A DNA stretch of 64,000 nt. Source: JACPVF01 sp964502095. GTDB lineage: Bacteria; Chloroflexota; Anaerolineae; Anaerolineales; Villigracilaceae. The DNA lies in the NCBI GenBank assembly GCA_964502095.1, contig CAZCUF010000001.1, positions 124,001-188,000 of the forward strand, written 5' to 3'. Positions 59,419 to 64,000 of this stretch are shown here, one piece after another. Every line of letters begins with the position of its first letter. Positions within the stretch are counted from its first letter, which is position 1. A program made the position numbers and the translations under genes. Under the pieces are notes generated by a model. The model saw nothing but the letters and a program-made list of their open reading frames with translations, was not told the DNA's origin and made no database searches.

Positions 59419-61376
59419 GCTGAGTTTAGTATGTAATCTAAATCCTGCAAAGAAAGGTATTTTTCAGATACGCCGCGCTTCTCACAATGGTACCGCAACA
59501 AGCGATTGCCCAAAGTCAACATGTGCGCCAAGGAGTTGTGGGAGGCGGAAATCAACCTGTCTGTAGTACTTTCCTCGGTTTGAGAATAGCCGAACGGGCC
59601 AGAACCGAAAAACTCGATAAAGCGAATTTCTTTTTGCTTGGTGCCATTCACTGTTTCAACAGCATTACTGAACTGAGAGTCTAGGGATTTTTTTAGTTTT
59701 GCATCAGACCAATCTAATCCAATGATCGAAAGTGGGAACATGTCTTTAGCATTTGAAGATATAAACGTTTTGGTGACAATTCCGTTTAAAAACAATGTGG
59801 AAATCAAAGGAGTAAATTGTTCTAACCAAGCGGAACGTGCTGCGGGAGGAAATTCATCAATAGAAAGTATCAGGTATGTGTAATTAAGATCAGGCGGTCT
59901 AATATTTAACCACGAATATAAAATTGCATCTTGCGGAAAATGCCCTACAGAATATTTGCTTTCGAAGCGTTCTAATTTATGGACTAACAGTCTGCCGCCT
60001 TTTTCTGAACTAAATCCGACTCGTTTAAGCAAATCAATTACAGAGTGATTTGAATAAAATGCCCAACACAATAACTCGAGCAATGCTTGTTGTTTGGCAG
60101 GTGGAAGATCAAGCAATGCATCAGGTGACAACGGTAGTATGTCCATCCACGCCTGTGCAGTTGAACGAGCTAACACGATAAGAGGCAACTCCATATGTGC
60201 AGCTTGTTCAAAAGATACCCATACTGGAAAAGCCATAAATCCGTCCCTTTGCCGATCCAGTTGTTTCACAGATAAGCATTCAAACTGAAAGAGAAAGGCT
60301 AAGGCTTTTGCATCCTCAATGGTCGGGCATTGGCCACACGCTGGTTCAGGCATTGAAAATCTAGTCCACTGGTCAGGGTGTACAAAACCATCAGGATAAA
60401 ATGGGTAATGCTTGATATCATTGGGACCAAATGGATTCAAAATGAGGTCATGTTGTTTCAGCCAATTAAGAATTTTTGAATCACCTAAGTGATGGGGAAA
60501 ATGTTTCCACCGGGCATCGTATTCAACAGGTGGAAATGGATGTTCTTTTAATAGTGGGAATAGGGTTTTTATTTCATTATCCCGCAAGAGACGACGCCGA
60601 GCGAAAGAATAAAAGATTCGTCCCTCTAATTCATCAGCGGAAATATTTTCCATCTTGAACGGTAGAGAAAGTTCTCTAAATGCGTAAATTATTACATCCT
60701 TGACCTCGATGTCAAATTTGTCCCACAATTTCATAATTTCTGCGATTAGAGCAAAAACATCATCATTCTGACTCTTGGACTTTGTAAGAATTCCTGCCAG
60801 AACTTCAACGCTACTCTTATGAGCAGTAAAAAAATAATTGTACAGATTCTGAATGTCTAATAACTCTTTGATACTTTCTTCTTTCTGAATGCATTCACCA
60901 ACTGCCCACCAAAATTCATACTCTAAAAAAGAAATTCGATCTTGCTGAAGATCGTCAACTCGACTGCTCGGCCAGAACTTTTTTTTCGCTTCTTTTTCCA
61001 GTTCAATATATTTACGCAATCGTTGCAAGTATGGAAGCGATCGCATTTTCTCCAATCGCTCCTTAATATCTTTGTCCCGCTCCAAAGAAAATATAACTAT
61101 TGAAAGAATTAGACTTGCAAATCCTGTTATTGCACCTGGATCAGTAAAATACTCAATAAGGAATATCCAAAGCGCCTCCCATTGAGACATCCCAGATACT
61201 GTGCTGCTGGTTAATTCAATACCAGCACGTTGCCAAAACAATCCTCCAATTAATAAGAAAACAGATGTCGCAAGAAAGACATACGCTACCCCCTTCAATA
61301 ATCCATCCCAACGGGATTTCAAAGTTAGAGATTTCTTGTTGTTGCGCTTCTCTTTTTTCTGAAAGAATTTGGGCAT
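59415..61376 (-). CDS. Two-TM membrane protein with large cytoplasmic domain, first gene of the cluster
   Basis: A 653-aa protein I do not recognise. A basic N-terminus is followed by membrane segments at about 28-48 and 80-97, then SLERDKDIKERLEKMRSLPYLQR and a large, mostly helical soluble part with scattered Trp/Phe and no catalytic motif visible. The start at 61376 is chosen because it has AAGGA seven bases upstream and a TATAAT (61404-61409) placing transcription 20 nt before it; the open frame to 61454 contains that promoter. It could be the membrane effector or the sensor of the NTPase cluster. Confidence 0.75.
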   Translation of the reverse strand: MPKFFQKKEKRNNKKSLTLKSRWDGLLKGVAYVFLATSVFLLIGGLFWQRAGIELTSSTVSGMSQWEALWIFLIEYFTDPGAITGFASLILSIVIFSLERDKDIKERLEKMRSLPYLQRLRKYIELEKEAKKKFWPSSRVDDLQQDRISFLEYEFWWAVGECIQKEESIKELLDIQNLYNYFFTAHKSSVEVLAGILTKSKSQNDDVFALIAEIMKLWDKFDIEVKDVIIYAFRELSLPFKMENISADELEGRIFYSFARRRLLRDNEIKTLFPLLKEHPFPPVEYDARWKHFPHHLGDSKILNWLKQHDLILNPFGPNDIKHYPFYPDGFVHPDQWTRFSMPEPACGQCPTIEDAKALAFLFQFECLSVKQLDRQRDGFMAFPVWVSFEQAAHMELPLIVLARSTAQAWMDILPLSPDALLDLPPAKQQALLELLCWAFYSNHSVIDLLKRVGFSSEKGGRLLVHKLERFESKYSVGHFPQDAILYSWLNIRPPDLNYTYLILSIDEFPPAARSAWLEQFTPLISTLFLNGIVTKTFISSNAKDMFPLSIIGLDWSDAKLKKSLDSQFSNAVETVNGTKQKEIRFIEFFGSGPFGYSQTEESTTDRLISASHNSLAHMLTLGNRLLRYHCEKRGVSEKYLSLQDLDYILNSA

Positions 61377-61403
61377 ATAGTTTTCCTTCACTTTATTACA
61401 GCC

Positions 61404-61409
61404 ATTATA
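61404..61409 (-). promoter_or_regulatory. -10 element of the multi-NTPase cluster
   Basis: TATAAT on the minus strand, 27 bp before the ATG at 61376, with a ribosome site between them. The -35 is weak. It lies in the 195 bp between this cluster and the divergent restriction-methylase. Confidence 0.55.
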
Positions 61410-61571
61410 CTCAAATCCTTCTACTACAAGCAGTTTCCCATTTTGAGACATCACTATCCCCAGTTCTATCGATCAACACATGCTCACTTCGCCCCAAATT
61501 CCCCCTCCCTTTACCCCAATCCATGCTAAACTTTAGCCAATCTTCATTTCATGAGGCAAATCGGTTTACCC

Positions 61572-64000
61572 ATGCTTACCACTGACTACGACCTCAAATC
61601 CTCTGAAATTCAACAGATCTCGAATGCCAATGCGCTGGCTGGGATGTTTGCCGCACTGGGCTATGACGTGGACACGCGCCTGACGCAGACTCCCGAGGCG
61701 ATGGGATTTCCCGAATCGCTAGCGCGGGAGGTGAAGCGGATCGAGCGGATCGCCGACCATGAGCAGGGGGCGTTGCAGGTGTATCTCGTTGAGATGAAGC
61801 ATGTGACGGTGAAGTTGACCCAGGATCTGGCGCGGGTGTTCAAGAGCCGCGCGGGGTTGTTCCTGCTGGTGCTGACGACGACTGATTATGAGCAGTTGGA
61901 TTTTGTCTTGCTGGAGCAGGTACTGCCGACGGGCAACCAGAGTGGGATTGGTACATCACAGGCTTCGCTACGCCCGCGCATTTTGAGCGTGGATCGGCGG
62001 AACCCTGACCGCGTGAGTCTGCGCGTTTTGCGCCGTTTTTCGTACACGGAACTCGATACCGATTACCAGTGGGACAAGTTGCGCTCGGCATACGGTGTGG
62101 CGGAGTGGTCGGAGCCGCTGTTCAATAACCGTGCACTGTTCTCGGATTACTATCTCAACGAGCGCCTGAACCAGCGCAGTGAATGGAAGGAAGATGCACG
62201 CCCCGCGTATCGTGCGCTCAGTGATCTGATGGCGGAGGCGCGTCAGAAATACTCTGCCCAGCCAGAGGAGAAGGTTCGTGCAAATTTGCTGGAGCCTGTT
62301 TTCAAGATTCTGGGCTGGACGTGGGAATACGGAAAACAGGCAAATAGTGAACGCAAAGAGCCTGATTATTGGCTGAAGACCGCTGCAAGTGACCGTGTGC
62401 CCTGCCTAGCATATTCCTGGGATCGCTCACTTGATAGCATTGACGAGAAGCGGGATACGAATACACCGATGGAAAATCCAGCGCAAAGCGTTGTGAGTAT
62501 TCTCGAAGAAATGGACGCTGAGTCTGCGGGCTGGGCGGTTGTGACCAACGGTAAGACCTGGCGTTTGTATTCAGCGCGGGCACATTCACGTGCCACGAAC
62601 TACTATGAGATCGATCTTGAAGAGACGTTAGCCAGCCCTGATTTGGCGGAGACATTTCGCTATTTCTGGCTGTTCTTCCGTGCCAATGCATTCAAGAAGG
62701 ACGGACAAGGTTCGTTCGTTGATTCACTCCTGACTGAGTCGGCTTCGTATGCCAAGGCATTGGGTGACCGCTTGAAGGAGAACATCTTTGAGGATGTGTT
62801 CCCTTATTTTGCGGAAGGATTTATCAAGAATTGGGGCAAGCCCGCGGTGCAGTTGACCGATGCGGACTTGGACGAAACCTTCCATGCCACATTGACCTTC
62901 CTTTATCGCTTGTTGTTCCTGCTGTATGCCGAGTCGCGGGACTTGCTGCCCGTGAAGGAGACGCGTGGATATTGGGAAGCCTCTCTCAATCGTATCAAGG
63001 AAGAGATCGCGGCAAAGGCGGGCGAGATCGTTGATCTTGCCGACGATAAATTAGAGAAGGCGTATTCCGCCACAGAGACAAATTTCTACGACCGCCTGAG
63101 CGAGTTGTTCGCAGTGATCGACAAGGGCAAGGCGGATTTGAATGTGCCGATGTACAACGGCGGGTTGTTCGTGACGTTTGATGATGAGAAATCCCTAAAG
63201 GTCTCGGAGACCTTTAGGGATTCGGATGTGGAAGAAGCGGAGGAAGTCCGAGCCGCACGCTTTTTATCCACGCATAAAATCCCTGATCGCTTTCTGGCGT
63301 TGGGGTTGGATAGGTTGGCGCGTAACATTGATGAGAAGACCCAGTCGCTGGCGATGATCGATTACAAGTCTCTGGGGGTGCGGCAGTTGGGTTCGATCTA
63401 TGAAGGCTTGCTGGAGTTCAAGGTACGCGTTGCGCGCGAGAAGATGGCGATCGTGGCAGGCAAGAAGGGCGAGGAGATCGTCGCATACAAGGAAGCAGCG
63501 GAGAAAAAACTCAAGATCAAGTCCACAGGCAGGGGCGCGGCGCGAAGCGAGTTCGTCATCCAAAAAGGCGCGGTGTATCTGGAAAACGACAAGCACGAGC
63601 GCAAGGCGTCGGGTTCCTATTACACGCCCGATTACATCGTGAAGTACATCGTGCAGCAGACGGTGGGTCCTGCGCTGGAAGCCAAGTGCGAAGCCTTGCG
63701 TCCGCGGCTGCGTAAGGCACAAGAAGCGCATAAGCGCGCGGTGGAGAATCAGAAGGCGTTCCAAAAAATGGGGCAGATGGGCGACGACCCCGAAAAACAG
63801 GCAAACGATTTTGCTCATGTGGTGGATGACCTGTTCGATATGCGCGTGCTCGACCCTGCGATGGGCAGTGGTCACTTTTTGGTGGAAGCGGTGGACTTCA
63901 TCACCGACCGCCTGCTGGCGTTCCTGAATGCCTTCCCGTGGAACCCCGTGACGGCGACCCTGCGGAAAACGCGTCAGACCATTTTGGAGGAGATGCAGCG
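61572..64000 (+). CDS. Type IIG restriction-modification enzyme, Eco57I/PglX-like (partial)
   Basis: 809 codons are present; the frame is open to the right edge and the gene continues. The N-terminal 200 residues are unassigned; from about 210 there is an R.Eco57I-like part (ANLLEPVFKILGWTWEYG, EPDYWLKT with a PD-type acidic pair, SAGWAVVTNGKTWRLYS). The methylase starts at about 677 with KASGSYYTPDYIVKYIV and SAM motif I is VLDPAMGSGHFLVEA (about 761); the NPPY motif would be outside. It would both methylate adenine and cut DNA. The start may instead be the ATG at 61551 (seven codons longer). A 31-bp palindrome lies in frame at 63192-63222. Confidence 0.9.
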   Translation, partial: MLTTDYDLKSSEIQQISNANALAGMFAALGYDVDTRLTQTPEAMGFPESLAREVKRIERIADHEQGALQVYLVEMKHVTVKLTQDLARVFKSRAGLFLLVLTTTDYEQLDFVLLEQVLPTGNQSGIGTSQASLRPRILSVDRRNPDRVSLRVLRRFSYTELDTDYQWDKLRSAYGVAEWSEPLFNNRALFSDYYLNERLNQRSEWKEDARPAYRALSDLMAEARQKYSAQPEEKVRANLLEPVFKILGWTWEYGKQANSERKEPDYWLKTAASDRVPCLAYSWDRSLDSIDEKRDTNTPMENPAQSVVSILEEMDAESAGWAVVTNGKTWRLYSARAHSRATNYYEIDLEETLASPDLAETFRYFWLFFRANAFKKDGQGSFVDSLLTESASYAKALGDRLKENIFEDVFPYFAEGFIKNWGKPAVQLTDADLDETFHATLTFLYRLLFLLYAESRDLLPVKETRGYWEASLNRIKEEIAAKAGEIVDLADDKLEKAYSATETNFYDRLSELFAVIDKGKADLNVPMYNGGLFVTFDDEKSLKVSETFRDSDVEEAEEVRAARFLSTHKIPDRFLALGLDRLARNIDEKTQSLAMIDYKSLGVRQLGSIYEGLLEFKVRVAREKMAIVAGKKGEEIVAYKEAAEKKLKIKSTGRGAARSEFVIQKGAVYLENDKHERKASGSYYTPDYIVKYIVQQTVGPALEAKCEALRPRLRKAQEAHKRAVENQKAFQKMGQMGDDPEKQANDFAHVVDDLFDMRVLDPAMGSGHFLVEAVDFITDRLLAFLNAFPWNPVTATLRKTRQTILEEMQ
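63192..63222. repeat. 31-bp perfect palindrome inside the restriction-methylase gene
   Basis: ATCCCTAAAGGTCTC (63192-63206), one base, GAGACCTTTAGGGAT (63208-63222). It encodes SLKVSETFRD in an acidic linker. Its CCTTTAGG core also occurs in the 20-nt insertion of the tRNA-fMet fragment at 49050-49069. Confidence 0.8.

Overview
The window looks like a chromosome segment of a Chloroflexota bacterium, most likely class Anaerolineae. This is an inference from gene content and style: many lipoproteins, MalT-like and STAND-type giant regulators, NBR1-type Ig-like and CAP/LysM surface proteins, a YggS/YggT/DUF167/PgeF cluster, high GC, and several starts that appear leaderless. No rRNA gene, complete tRNA, CRISPR array or integrase was found.

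Layout. 1-22.4 kb is core chromosome. It holds the start of ahcY and a PfkB-family nucleoside-type kinase, then an ABC peptide/oligosaccharide importer without its ATPases and a lipoprotein lytic transglycosylase. A long leftward block follows: DUF167, YggT, YggS, PgeF, a glutaredoxin-DUF2085 fusion, CcdA, a Tat-exported L,D-transpeptidase, an esterase, a patatin, a CAP-LysM protein and an Ig-like lipoprotein. A Ca2+/H+ exchanger, a class V aminotransferase, an MFS transporter, smpB and a QueT-like transporter complete this part.

22.48-49.03 kb is bounded by two direct repeats of about 171 bp. Each begins with the 3' half of an initiator tRNA (fMet, anticodon CAT) and continues with the same non-tRNA arm. 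I read them as attachment-site scars of an integrated island. The cargo is a nitrate-respiration block: narGHJI preceded by a c-type cytochrome lipoprotein and followed by a TDT/SLAC1-type channel, plus a divergent Crp/Fnr regulator, a cupin, a heme-copper/NnrS-like membrane protein and a second cytochrome c. A palindrome with the shared core GACAAAAGTC stands before both operons. Two giant regulators, one XRE-STAND-TPR and one MalT/LuxR, are transcribed away from each other behind it. Next comes a rightward run of small membrane proteins and enzymes, including a duplicated 174-aa membrane protein whose two regions share a duplicated promoter block. An NnrS-like protein closes the island.

49.2-61.4 kb, to the right of the second repeat, is the most unusual part. 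It is a tight leftward cluster with a two-TM membrane protein, five P-loop NTPases (one with a C-terminal winged helix, two tandem paralogues, one with a long TPR tail), a 135-aa protein stitched between two of them by overlapping signals, and a terminal radical SAM/SPASM enzyme. I do not recognise it as a named system; it has the look of a multi-NTPase conflict or signalling system with a peptide-modifying enzyme. Immediately to its right and divergent is a type IIG (Eco57I-like) restriction-methylase running off the window, so this part reads as a defence island.
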